A DNA stretch of 7,615 nt from Bacteroidales bacterium (GCA_029942205.1 JAOZTL010000082.1:1-7615), one strand, 5' to 3'; positions 1-7,069 are shown, counted from the first letter of the stretch. Notes: generated by a model from the letters alone, not told the origin. Numbers and translations are program-made.

Positions 1-166
1 AGAAACAAAAGTGAGGTATAAATCTAAAGGCGTATTGAGCCGAATTGAGAAGCATGGAGACCGTTTGCGTGTCGAATTTTATGAGAAAGTATGGGCGATT
101 GCTGCTGGGCAATCTGCCGTTTTCTTTGAGAAAAATGATTTGCTTGGTGGAGGAATTATTGAATAA
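1..166 (+). CDS. mnmA: tRNA-specific 2-thiouridylase MnmA, C-terminal fragment
   Basis: This is the last 54 codons of a gene that enters from the left edge, reading in the frame that begins at base 2 and stopping at TAA 164-166. The peptide runs from ETKVRYKSKG to GQSAVFFEKNDLLGGGIIE. The pattern 'vRY...g.l...........V.F......a.a.GQ.aVf......LGGG.I' is the signature of the C-terminal beta-barrel of MnmA. MnmA activates U34 of tRNA(Lys), tRNA(Glu) and tRNA(Gln) with ATP in the cytosol, and installs the 2-thio group using sulfur passed on from a cysteine desulfurase. The catalytic PP-loop and the two active cysteines lie outside the window, so they cannot be checked. Its stop lies 17 bases from the stop of the converging phosphatase gene, and I see no terminator between them. 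Confidence 0.88.
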   Translation, partial: ETKVRYKSKGVLSRIEKHGDRLRVEFYEKVWAIAAGQSAVFFEKNDLLGGGIIE

Positions 167-183
167 ATAAAATTTAACGGATT

Positions 184-2211
184 CTATATTTTATATCCAA
201 CAACCAATATATCATCTACTTGTGATAAATCTCCTTGCCAAATCTCGAGGGAATCAGTTAATCGTATTTTCTGTTCGACAAGAGATAGTGTGGATATTTC
301 TAAGAGCAAAGTTTTAAAATTCGCAGATAAAAATTTCCTACTTTCTTTGCCTCCGAATTGATCGATGTATCCATCTGAAAATTGATAAATAATATCTCCT
401 TTTTCTAATTGAAATACTTGATTTGTGAAAGAATCTTTTTCTTTTAGATGTATGCCAATTGGCATTCTATCTGCTTTTAATTCAAAAAAATCCTGTTTAT
501 CCGTTTTATTGCGAATAATATAAACTGAATTATATGCTCCTGAAAATTGCATTTGTCTATTTTCTTTGTTTATAACACAAAGCGAAAGATCAATTCCATC
601 TTTTGAGCTAGTAAAAGATAATTTTTTCTGCTTCAGTTGAGTTTTTAGTTTTTCTTTCATCGTATCCAGAATATCACTTGCTTTTGAAATATTCGAATCT
701 GCCGTGATTTCTGTTAATAAAGTAATTCCAAGTATACTCATGAAAGCTCCAGGAACGCCATGCCCTGTACAATCAGCAACAACATTTATAATATGCTTTT
801 CTGTCTCTTTAATCCACTGAAAATCACCACTTACAATGTCCTTTGGCTTATGAAAAATAAAGGCTTCATTGAAATTTTTTTGAAGTGCTTGTTCCGTAGG
901 TAATAATGCAATTTGTATTTTTCTAGCATATTGAATGCTGTCTTTTATTTTCAAATTTTGTGATGCGATTTGGTCTCTGTTTTTTGCTACAAAATCACGT
1001 TGTGCTTCAATTTCATCTCGTTGTGCTTTTATTTCTTCTTTTTGTTGATTAATTTCTATATTCTGACCTTTCAATTTTATATTTTTTTCTTTTCTTATTT
1101 TATTTTGTTTGAATAGAATAATAGAAAAAATAATAATTGTAATAAAACCTAGAGAAATTAGAAAAATTATAATCCTTTGATTTTTAATGAATTGCTGCTT
1201 TTTTTCAAGTTCCACATTTTGTAATAAACTTGCTGTATTTAGCAGCTCTATTTCTTTTTGTTGTTTTTCTGAATCGAATCTCGCTTCAAGTTCATTTATT
1301 TGTTCTAAATTTTGTTCTTCACGAAGTGAATCTTGATAAAGAACAGATAATTCATAGTATTTTAGGGCATTAGTTAAGTCATTTTCATCTTTGTTTAATT
1401 CATAGAGGCTATAATACAATAAATACAGGTTTTCTGTTAGTTTTTCTTCTTTTGAAATTTGAATCCCTTTATTTAGATAAATAATAGCATTATTATATTC
1501 TTTTAGTTGTCTATAAGCGTCGCCTATATTGATGCAAGAAGTTGAAATTCCTTCTTTGTTTTTAATTTCAATCTCTATTTTATATGATTTATAGTAATAT
1601 TTCAATGCTTTTTCAATATTATTATATCCTTTTTCATATAAAACACCTATATTATTTAAAGAAGAACTTTCTCCTTTTTTATTACCTATTTTTTGTTTTA
1701 TTTTTAATGATAAATTATAATATTCAATTGCTTGTTTGTAATTTTCTATATTTCGGTATATAATTCCTAAATTATTATATGCATTTGCTATTTCTTTGTC
1801 GTCATTTATTTCTATTTGTATTTCAAGGTTTTTGTGAAAGTATTCAATCGATTTTTCTAATTTATCCTGATAAAAATATGCTTGCCCTAGTAATGAATAG
1901 GTTTTCCCTACTATTTTTTTTGTTTTTATAGGAAGAAACACATCATATTTAATGATTTTAGTAAAAGAATTAGGAAATGTATTAACTTGATTATTTTTAT
2001 ATAAATCAATTACTTTATATCCATAATCAATTGTTTTATCCAGAGAGATATTGAAATAATAATTTGCAATAATATTATAAGATTGCATTTTTTCGAGCAT
2101 TCTTTTTTGAGGCAGTATGCTTTCAAGACTGTCTATTTCATTTTTTGTTTGTCCGTAGGTTGCGTTTATTACGAAAAAACAAATGAATAATATGGAGTAT
2201 CGTTTTATCAA
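184..2211 (-). CDS. TPR-repeat, membrane-anchored SpoIIE-type (PP2C-like) serine/threonine phosphatase
   Basis: This 675-residue protein likely senses something through its TPR array and dephosphorylates a cytosolic phosphoserine/threonine target. Residues 1-20 form a signal peptide ending TYG|Q. TPR-like helix pairs occupy about 102-135, 142-175, 183-216, 223-256 and 264-297 (LGQAYF, NNLGIIYRN, NNIGVLYE, INIGDAYRQ). A single membrane helix spans 346-367. A coiled coil with repeated QRDEIEA units runs 370-425, and the SpoIIE/PP2C domain covers 450-673. Expected metal-binding aspartates are present: D463 (VSGDF), D480 (ADCTGHG), D613 (FSDGY) and D666/D667 (DDILV). The start is TTG at 2211, whose TTGA overlaps the stop of the preceding phosphatase gene. 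The next in-frame methionines (residues 38 and 42) would remove the signal peptide, so TTG is preferred. In other bacteria such phosphatases often act on anti-sigma-antagonist (STAS) proteins, but none is visible here and the substrate is unknown. Confidence 0.9.
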   Translation of the reverse strand: MIKRYSILFICFFVINATYGQTKNEIDSLESILPQKRMLEKMQSYNIIANYYFNISLDKTIDYGYKVIDLYKNNQVNTFPNSFTKIIKYDVFLPIKTKKIVGKTYSLLGQAYFYQDKLEKSIEYFHKNLEIQIEINDDKEIANAYNNLGIIYRNIENYKQAIEYYNLSLKIKQKIGNKKGESSSLNNIGVLYEKGYNNIEKALKYYYKSYKIEIEIKNKEGISTSCINIGDAYRQLKEYNNAIIYLNKGIQISKEEKLTENLYLLYYSLYELNKDENDLTNALKYYELSVLYQDSLREEQNLEQINELEARFDSEKQQKEIELLNTASLLQNVELEKKQQFIKNQRIIIFLISLGFITIIIFSIILFKQNKIRKEKNIKLKGQNIEINQQKEEIKAQRDEIEAQRDFVAKNRDQIASQNLKIKDSIQYARKIQIALLPTEQALQKNFNEAFIFHKPKDIVSGDFQWIKETEKHIINVVADCTGHGVPGAFMSILGITLLTEITADSNISKASDILDTMKEKLKTQLKQKKLSFTSSKDGIDLSLCVINKENRQMQFSGAYNSVYIIRNKTDKQDFFELKADRMPIGIHLKEKDSFTNQVFQLEKGDIIYQFSDGYIDQFGGKESRKFLSANFKTLLLEISTLSLVEQKIRLTDSLEIWQGDLSQVDDILVVGYKI
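2208..2211 (-). other. TTGA stop/start overlap joining the two phosphatase genes
   Basis: Read on the minus strand, bases 2211-2208 are TTGA. TTG is the start of the TPR phosphatase and TGA is the stop of the HAMP phosphatase. A four-base overlap of this type is the classical arrangement for translational coupling by reinitiation. The bases just before it (AAAGAAAAGCT) contain no convincing SD sequence. This would make expression of the second phosphatase depend on translation of the first. The coupling itself is inferred, not shown. Confidence 0.7.
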
Positions 2212-4340
2212 AGCTTTTCTTTTATTTTTATACCTATAACTAAAATATCATCAATTTGCTTCCGATTGCCTTGCCATTGTTTTAATTTGTCTTCTAGCAT
2301 ACTATTTTGCTCTTCAGCAGGTAATTCACTTATTGATTTGAGTATTTTTATAAAATTAGTTTTCAATAATTTTGTAAATTTATTACCTCCTAATTGATCG
2401 TGATAGCCATCAGAAAAGAGATAAAGCATGTCATTATTTTCAATCGTAACTATGTTATTGGTGAAACTACGATTTATTTTCGGATGAAAACCTACTGGCA
2501 TTTTATCTGCTTTTTCCTCTATTAATTCACCTTTTCTTATAATAAATAATGGATTATAAGCTCCTGCATATTCTAGTGTTTTGTTTGCAAAATCAATGAT
2601 ACAGAGAGACATATCCATGCCATCTTGAAGTTTTTTGCTCTGTCCTTTTTGATTTAGTGCGCCAATAACATTTTCTCGTAATAAATTTAAAATCATATTT
2701 GCATGTAGATTTTTATTTTTATTTACGATTTGATTTAAAAAAGTAACGCCAAGCATGCTCATAAATGCTCCAGGAACACCGTGCCCAGTACAATCTATGG
2801 CTGCCACAATTACTTTTTTCTCATATTCGGCAAACCAATAAAAATCACCACTAACAATGTCCCGAGGCTTGAATAAAATAAAATATTCTTTCAAAAAGCT
2901 ATCAATATTGTTCTTTTGGGGTAAAACAGCGTACTGTATGGAGCGTCCGTACTGGATGCTGTCTTTTATAGCAACATTCTGATTACCAATCATATCTCGC
3001 TGTGTTGTAGCTGTATCACGCTGTGCTTCTATTTCATTTTTTTGTTCTATAATCGAATCTCGTTGTGATTTTATCTCTTCATTTTGATTTGCAATTTCTT
3101 TAGTCCTTTGTTCTACTTTTTCTTCCAGCTCTTTATTTATATTAGAAATACGTTTTACGTAGCGTTGTAAACGTTCCGACATATGGTTAAATCCTTCTGT
3201 TAATTCTCCAATTTCATTATTGCTCCGTACTATACTATAGTTATCAATATCGTTAGCATTTGTCTTTTTTATGTTGTTTAGTAATGCTTTTACAGGAATT
3301 GTAATGTCTTCTGTCGTCCATTTTACGAATAAAATAATATAGAAAAATGAAACACTGATTCCTGATATTATGCCTCCAAACATAAGTACAGAATTAATGG
3401 CATTAATATAGAAAAGATCATTAAAAAGTGAAATATCATATAACTTATCTTGTGATAAATAATTACCAAACAAAATAATTTGATGGGATAAATTATATTT
3501 GTCTATATTTAGATTATCAATTGCAGTAAGACTAAGTATTACGTAAAGTAAAACAATGGTTAAGGGCAGCAGAGTTGTAACCATGTTTGAAAAAAGAATA
3601 TAGTTACGAATTTTACCTGATTTTTTTTTGAAAATCTTTTTTCGGAGTTCTTCTGCCGAAAAAATATGCTCTATGTAATGTAGATGGACACGATGTCGCT
3701 GCCAATAAAAGATGAAAAGTATCGTTAATGTACTTGCAATTAGAGAAATATAGAAAAATTGTTTCTCAAGTTTTGTTGCATCATGGTTATTATCTGAAAA
3801 AAAGAAAACTTGAAGCATTTCTAATAATATCAAAAGATAAGGAAGTGCATAGATTAATGTATATATTAGGGGGGTTTTTAGAATTGTTTTTCGGATAAAA
3901 AGATTTAATTTTTCAGGTATTTTTTTTCGTTTTCGTTTTTTGTAAAAATATATTTTATATGGAATGCCATATATGAAAATAAGAATAATATTTAGTCCTA
4001 TAAGTAAAAATAAATGGTCAAAAATATCTTCACTTGAACTGAAGTTTGTCTTTCTTTTGCTTATATTAATACTTACTAAAGATGTCTTTTTGTTTAATGT
4101 ATCAGTGGTAATTGTAACTATTTTTTCTTGATTAAGTTCTGTTATATTTAAACTATCTGATAAATCACTAGAGTCTTTTCCTATGCCATTCATAAAACCC
4201 TGTGAGAAATTTGAATCTGAATTTATGTTGGTAAGATAAATATAACCAAAGATAGGAAAAACTAAAAATAAATACAGTATTGAAGAAAAAATATACTGTC
4301 TTTGATTGTAATATCTAGGAATTTTATTAGAATATTTCAT
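2208..4340 (-). CDS. Six-helix membrane HAMP-coiled-coil SpoIIE-type (PP2C-like) phosphatase
   Basis: This 710-residue membrane protein is the first gene of the minus-strand pair. Hydrophobic helices lie at about 17-36, 107-128, 156-181, 194-213, 247-273 and 316-340. The lysine/arginine-rich stretches (KKRKRKK near 134-140, KKIFKKKSGK near 234-243) fall on the cytosolic side, leaving external loops at 37-106 and 274-315. A HAMP-like linker follows at 340-395, with P349 and the E376...FNHMSERL segment. A coiled coil spans 397-455 with repeated QRDSI/QRD units, and the SpoIIE/PP2C phosphatase covers 480-705. Likely metal ligands are D499 (VSGDFYW), D516 (IDCTGHG), D644 (FSDGYHD) and D697/D698. 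The catalytic half is paralogous to that of the downstream gene and shares CTGHGVPGAFMS and WQG...DDILV. The ATG at 4340 is supported by the basic N-terminus before the first helix. No SD sequence is seen. The sensed signal and the substrate are unknown. Confidence 0.9.
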   Translation of the reverse strand: MKYSNKIPRYYNQRQYIFSSILYLFLVFPIFGYIYLTNINSDSNFSQGFMNGIGKDSSDLSDSLNITELNQEKIVTITTDTLNKKTSLVSINISKRKTNFSSSEDIFDHLFLLIGLNIILIFIYGIPYKIYFYKKRKRKKIPEKLNLFIRKTILKTPLIYTLIYALPYLLILLEMLQVFFFSDNNHDATKLEKQFFYISLIASTLTILFIFYWQRHRVHLHYIEHIFSAEELRKKIFKKKSGKIRNYILFSNMVTTLLPLTIVLLYVILSLTAIDNLNIDKYNLSHQIILFGNYLSQDKLYDISLFNDLFYINAINSVLMFGGIISGISVSFFYIILFVKWTTEDITIPVKALLNNIKKTNANDIDNYSIVRSNNEIGELTEGFNHMSERLQRYVKRISNINKELEEKVEQRTKEIANQNEEIKSQRDSIIEQKNEIEAQRDTATTQRDMIGNQNVAIKDSIQYGRSIQYAVLPQKNNIDSFLKEYFILFKPRDIVSGDFYWFAEYEKKVIVAAIDCTGHGVPGAFMSMLGVTFLNQIVNKNKNLHANMILNLLRENVIGALNQKGQSKKLQDGMDMSLCIIDFANKTLEYAGAYNPLFIIRKGELIEEKADKMPVGFHPKINRSFTNNIVTIENNDMLYLFSDGYHDQLGGNKFTKLLKTNFIKILKSISELPAEEQNSMLEDKLKQWQGNRKQIDDILVIGIKIKEKL

Positions 4341-4345
4341 GTGTT

Positions 4346-4397
4346 TAAATTTGTGTAAGCTATAGAAATTTAATCGTTCTTTATGAGGAGCGATTAA
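4346..4397 (-). repeat. Diverged fourth copy (D) of the structured repeat, in the phosphatase leader
   Basis: On the minus strand this segment reads hairpin, then TAAATTTCTATA, then GCTTACACAAATTTA, ending five bases before the phosphatase ATG. The 15-mer at 4360-4346 matches the copy at 7474-7488 (GCTTACGCAAATTTA) at 14 of 15 positions. The preceding 12 bases match at 7. The hairpin is longer than in the other copies. I treat it as a probable but diverged member: the 15-mer match is strong for this composition, the rest is weak. Confidence 0.45.
4370..4397 (-). promoter_or_regulatory. Stem-loop in the 5' leader of the HAMP phosphatase gene
   Basis: TTAATCGTTC at 4370-4379 faces GAGCGATTAA at 4388-4397. 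They form a ten-pair stem with one non-Watson-Crick position and an eight-base loop. It lies 29 bases ahead of the minus-strand start at 4340. It could be a leader RNA structure or a dyad operator. It is not followed by a T-run in the gene direction, so it is not a simple terminator. Confidence 0.45.
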
Positions 4398-4400
4398 TTA

Positions 4401-4471
4401 TCCTTAATAAATTCCTTAGTTATAAAAATAATGTATCTGTTTTTTTGTGCAATTCCTTACTTAATTCCTTT
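4401..4471. promoter_or_regulatory. Four spaced TCCTTA boxes, possible regulator-binding site
   Basis: TCCTTA occurs at 4401-4406, 4413-4418 and 4454-4459, with TCCTTT at 4466-4471. Three of the four are preceded by AAT. Start-to-start spacings are 12, 41 and 12 bases, giving two matching pairs. Pairs of short direct repeats about one helical turn apart are typical of OmpR- or LytTR-type response-regulator sites. They lie 60-130 bases upstream of the phosphatase start. No regulator gene is in the window, and chance in AT-rich DNA is possible. Confidence 0.3.
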
Positions 4472-4655
4472 GGATTTTAATAAGTAAAGATACTGATTTT
4501 TTTAGGGATAAAAAATTGAAATCTTAAAACAAATATTTTTATGCGATTCAATTCTTTTATACCGAGAGTATTATGGCTTCTATTAAAGAATATTTATTTT
4601 ATTGATGATATTTTTATTTTTTTATTTCAGATATTTTTAAGACCTTTCATTTATC

Positions 4656-4694
4656 TTAAGCACTTCGTGTAATATGATGTTGCTTACGTGCTTA
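4656..4694 (+). repeat. Structured repeat copy A
   Basis: This copy reads TTAAG, a small hairpin (GCAC 4660-4663, loop TTC, GTGT 4667-4670), then AATA and the conserved TGATGTTGCTTACG at 4675-4688. It matches the copy at 7447 at about 28 of 34 positions, including 14 identical bases in a row. The stem bases differ from the other copies but still pair. An alternative seven-pair helix, TAAGCAC 4657-4663 with GTGCTTA 4688-4694, would exclude the small hairpin. Confidence 0.65.
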
Positions 4695-4844
4695 TGCAAG
4701 CTTCTTTCAATCAGTGATTTATAGGTAGTTTCAAAATAAAAAAGTATTGTTTAATTATATGTAGCTACTTATTAATACTGAGACAGAAAAAATAATATTT
4801 TTCTTCACTTAACTAATTAATTATTAGTCTGATATTCCCTGTTC

Positions 4845-4865
4845 ACAAAATTAATTGTATGTTTA
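4845..4865 (+). repeat. Short direct repeat block, left copy
   Basis: ACAAAATT followed by AATT and GTATGTTTA. The block recurs at 7513-7529 without the extra AATT. ACAA and TTGT form a dyad within it. It lies about 90 bases upstream of the glycosyltransferase start, and the other copy lies about 75 bases upstream of a possible start at 7602. It could be a shared operator or a remnant of spacer duplication. Confidence 0.4.
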
Positions 4866-4901
4866 TTCGTTTATAAATTACTGATTTAGTTAATATAATA
4901 T

Positions 4902-4937
4902 AAGTGTGTAAGTAACATCAAATAGGTCGAAGACCTT
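4902..4937 (-). repeat. Structured repeat copy C, inverted
   Basis: On the minus strand this reads AAGGTC-TTC-GACCT, then ATTTGATGTTACTTAC. Against the copy at 7449-7479 it matches 28 of 30 bases with one single-base gap, in opposite orientation. Its stem (AGGTC 4924-4928 with GACCT 4932-4936) is perfect, with a C-GAA-G apex on the plus strand. With copy B it forms an inverted pair bracketing 4953-7450. Confidence 0.7.
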
Positions 4938-4952
4938 AATTAAAAACAAAGA
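4924..4952 (+). promoter_or_regulatory. GAA-loop hairpin and A-rich leader before the glycosyltransferase
   Basis: AGGTC-GAA-GACCT (4924-4936) ends 16 bases before the ATG at 4953, and TAAAAACAAA sits at 4941-4950. The same arrangement and the same 10-mer precede the gene at 6217. The A-rich stretch suits the SD-independent initiation usual in Bacteroidota. The hairpin may help present this single-stranded stretch or may be an operator; neither is demonstrated. Confidence 0.45.
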
Positions 4953-6131
4953 ATGTCAGAAAAAACAAAATTAGACGTAATATACTCATTATACGCTGCT
5001 TTCGATTTGTATCCCTCGGCAAAAGGAGCGGCTACGCATATTTCGCACATGAGCGAAACGCTTTTTGATACATTTGGAAGCGGAATGCTTTATGTATTAG
5101 GAAATCATAAAATGCCTGATTTTCAGATAGAAGGAAATGTGGTTATCAAGCGTTTTGTGAGCGAAGAACCCAATTTTTTGCAACGAGCAGAAGCATATTC
5201 TCAAGCATTATTTGAACAAATAGAGCGATTGGATAGTTTGAAATTAGTACATTTTAGGGATATTTGGAGTGGATTAGCTATTCTAAAAAAAGAGAGAAAT
5301 TATAAAACAGTTTATGAAGTAAACTCATTGGCTTCCATAGAGTTACCTTATAGATATGCTGGAATTGAAGATGAGTTATTAGATAAAATTCGTATAATGG
5401 AAGAATTTTGTTTAACAAAAGCAGATAAAATTATTACTCCATCTGAAAATACACGGAAATTATTACTTGAAAAAGGCATAGAAACATCTAAAATACAAGT
5501 GATTAGTAATGGTGCAGATATTCCTGAAAAATATGAAAAACCTATTGATGCTCCAGAAAAATATTTAATTTATTTCGGAGCTTTACAAACGTGGCAAGGT
5601 GTAGATATTTTATTGAAATCCATGCATTTATTAAGGGATTATTCTGATTTAAAGCTAGTTATCTGTTCGTCGAATAGACCACGTTTTTCTAAAAATTATC
5701 GAAAACTAGCTGAAAAGCTGGAAATAAATGATCAGATTATTTGGTATCATCAATTGCCTAAAAATGAGCTTTACGCATGGATTCAGCATGCTTTGTTGTC
5801 TATCGCACCGCTTTCCGAGACAGAAAGGAACATTGTGCAAGGAGCTAGCCCACTGAAAATTTTTGAGTCAATGGCATGCCAAACGGCTGTTGTAGCAAGC
5901 GATTTGCCAATAGTGCGTGAAATTGTTGAGCATTTAAAAACGGCATACTTTGTGCGACCTGACAGACCTGCAGAGCTTGCTCGAGGGATGCGTTTTTTGC
6001 TCGATCAGCCTAATTTGAGAACTGCGATACAGCTTGAAGCTTTGCAACATTTAGAAAAAAAATATAGTTGGAAGCAAAAAAAGAAAGAATTGAAAAATCT
6101 TTACGAAAAAATGACTACCTTTGAGTTTTAA
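4953..6131 (+). CDS. Glycosyltransferase family 4 (GT-B fold)
   Basis: This 392-residue soluble protein has the two-lobed GT-B layout of GT4 enzymes, which transfer a sugar from a nucleotide donor to a glycan or lipid acceptor at the cytosolic side of the membrane. The N-terminal acceptor lobe carries PSAKGAATHI (21-30), the usual glycine-rich loop with His29, and VYEVNS (120-125). The inter-lobe region has ADKIITPSENTRKLL (157-171) and IQVISNGAD (181-189). The donor lobe has YFGALQTWQGVDILLKS (207-223) and SPLKIFESMACQTAVVAS (299-316). The usual EX7E pair is incomplete: E305 is present but the position eight residues earlier is G297. The ATG at 4953 follows an A-rich leader. No other polysaccharide or lipid-glycan genes are nearby, so the substrate cannot be assigned. 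It is the first gene of the plus-strand run, separated from the next by 85 bases. Confidence 0.88.
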   Translation: MSEKTKLDVIYSLYAAFDLYPSAKGAATHISHMSETLFDTFGSGMLYVLGNHKMPDFQIEGNVVIKRFVSEEPNFLQRAEAYSQALFEQIERLDSLKLVHFRDIWSGLAILKKERNYKTVYEVNSLASIELPYRYAGIEDELLDKIRIMEEFCLTKADKIITPSENTRKLLLEKGIETSKIQVISNGADIPEKYEKPIDAPEKYLIYFGALQTWQGVDILLKSMHLLRDYSDLKLVICSSNRPRFSKNYRKLAEKLEINDQIIWYHQLPKNELYAWIQHALLSIAPLSETERNIVQGASPLKIFESMACQTAVVASDLPIVREIVEHLKTAYFVRPDRPAELARGMRFLLDQPNLRTAIQLEALQHLEKKYSWKQKKKELKNLYEKMTTFEF

Positions 6132-6183
6132 ACTTCAAAAATGGTATGCTTTAAGAATAAGTAAATTATTTATCAAGATATTA

Positions 6184-6216
6184 ATTGATTGAAAATCAAT
6201 ACTAAAAACAAATACT
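6184..6216 (+). promoter_or_regulatory. GAA-loop hairpin and A-rich leader before the two-helix membrane protein
   Basis: ATTGATT (6184-6190), GAA, AATCAAT (6194-6200) form a perfect seven-pair stem with a three-base GAA loop. It ends 16 bases before the ATG at 6217, and TAAAAACAAA follows at 6203-6212. This repeats the geometry seen ahead of the glycosyltransferase with a different stem sequence. It may be a leader element or attenuator within the run, or an operator for an internal promoter. Confidence 0.45.
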
Positions 6217-7059
6217 ATGGCAGATGGTGCTCTGAAATTATATGGAAAATTAAATGCAGAACAAAAAAAATTGGTGCAAGAAAAGAAAATAGAAACTAGC
6301 ATGAAAGCAAAAAAATGGCTGGAATTTTTGCGGCAAATTGCTTTTTTTGATAGGTTAAGAGATCAAGCACACAGAAAATTGAAAACAGGAGCTATTATCG
6401 TGGGTATTATTGATTTAATAATGCTTGGTGGTGTATTTAGTTATTCTATAGTGGCAGCAGTACTATTTGTTTTGTTATTGATATTTTTTATTTTCTTAAT
6501 TATCCGATTTAAAAAGATAAAAAATATTGATATTTCTAATAATTTAAGGCTATTTGTTGTTCCTTTACTTGTTGCTTTGAAAGAAGAAATAGATCCAAAT
6601 ACAAAAGTATTTATAAAAATGGATTTGACAGATGCTTTGCATAGTACTAAATTGAAAGATACTATTCTTCCGCAAGGGAAAAGATACCCGAAAATAACTA
6701 CTTTTATGTATAATAATCCATGGTTTGAGGTCAGAGCACAATTGAACGACAAAACTATTTTGCAATGGGACATCGAAGACATTATACGGCATCGTAAAAT
6801 AAGAAAGATTAGTGCTAGCGGAAAATTAAAATTTAAAGAAAAATTTAAAGTGAAGCATATTATCAGTATGAAATTATTGTTTTCTAAAGACTTGTATACT
6901 ATCAAAAGTCGTGAAAATATAGAATATGCAGATCAAGGCGAATATCACATGATTAAATTGAAAAATAAAGCCTATGGATATTCTAAAAATTCTATCATGG
7001 AATTAAATGCTTTTTTGGGGACAGTAGCGATGGCTTATCGTAATTTTGAACAAATTTAA
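6217..7059 (+). CDS. Unrecognised two-helix membrane protein
   Basis: I do not recognise this 280-residue protein. Residues 1-55 are charged and rich in lysine, with amphipathic helical character (LNAEQKKLVQEKKIE). Two adjoining hydrophobic helices at about 57-75 and 77-97 form a hairpin, with RFKKIKN right after, so both ends should be cytosolic. The remaining 180 residues look like a soluble mixed alpha/beta domain. It includes RLFVVPLLVALKEEIDPN (111-128), VFIKMDLTDAL (131-141), a strand-rich NNPWFEVRAQLND (166-178), a very basic stretch RHRKIRKISASGKLKFKEKF (191-210) and a C-terminal helix. No enzyme motif or cysteine cluster is visible. The ATG is placed after an A-rich leader. The gene for a cysteine-rich protein starts 10 bases after its stop, so the two probably work together, perhaps as a membrane-bound scaffold. 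That role is inference only. Confidence 0.8.
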   Translation: MADGALKLYGKLNAEQKKLVQEKKIETSMKAKKWLEFLRQIAFFDRLRDQAHRKLKTGAIIVGIIDLIMLGGVFSYSIVAAVLFVLLLIFFIFLIIRFKKIKNIDISNNLRLFVVPLLVALKEEIDPNTKVFIKMDLTDALHSTKLKDTILPQGKRYPKITTFMYNNPWFEVRAQLNDKTILQWDIEDIIRHRKIRKISASGKLKFKEKFKVKHIISMKLLFSKDLYTIKSRENIEYADQGEYHMIKLKNKAYGYSKNSIMELNAFLGTVAMAYRNFEQI

Positions 7060-7069
7060 TACTTTTTAT

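Larger units (their letters stand above)
4341..4952. other. 612-base divergent intergenic region with repeats, no gene seen
   Basis: This spacer lies between the divergent starts at 4340 (minus) and 4953 (plus). It is strongly AT-rich and I found no credible coding frame, tRNA or rRNA in it. What it holds is regulatory-looking structure: a hairpin in the phosphatase leader (4370-4397), four TCCTT[A/T] boxes (4401-4471), two clear copies and one diverged copy of a structured repeat, a dyad-like block at 4845-4865, and a GAA-loop hairpin just before the glycosyltransferase. AT-rich inverted repeats also occur, for example AGTATT 4743-4748 with AATACT 4774-4779, and GAAAAA 4786-4791 with TTTTTC 4798-4803. 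I could not place a clear Bacteroidota -33/-7 promoter (TTTG/TAnnTTTG) for either gene. Confidence 0.75.

Noticed and set aside
4346..4353. TAAATTTG on the plus strand as a -7 promoter box
   Set aside because: It points away from the adjacent phosphatase gene, lies about 600 bases from the glycosyltransferase, and has no TTTG at the right distance upstream.
4483..4505. AGTA-AAGA-TACT followed by a T-run as a terminator
   Set aside because: The stem has only four AT-rich pairs and no plus-strand gene ends upstream of it.
4341..4952. CRISPR array, tRNA or riboswitch in the long spacer
   Set aside because: The repeats are few, irregularly spaced and in both orientations. No cloverleaf or known aptamer core could be recognised by eye.
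6441..6905. A reverse-strand open frame opposite the two-helix membrane protein gene
   Set aside because: It is a low-complexity hydrophobic translation of AT-rich DNA, lies wholly inside a better-supported gene, and has no motif of its own. The same applies to the shorter reverse frames at 6565-6792, 6995-7264 and 7295-7579.
7046..7069. TTG at 7046 as the start of the zinc protein
   Set aside because: It would overlap the preceding gene by 14 bases and add NKFNTFY before the natural MSKC start. ATG at 7070 sits at a normal distance after the stop.
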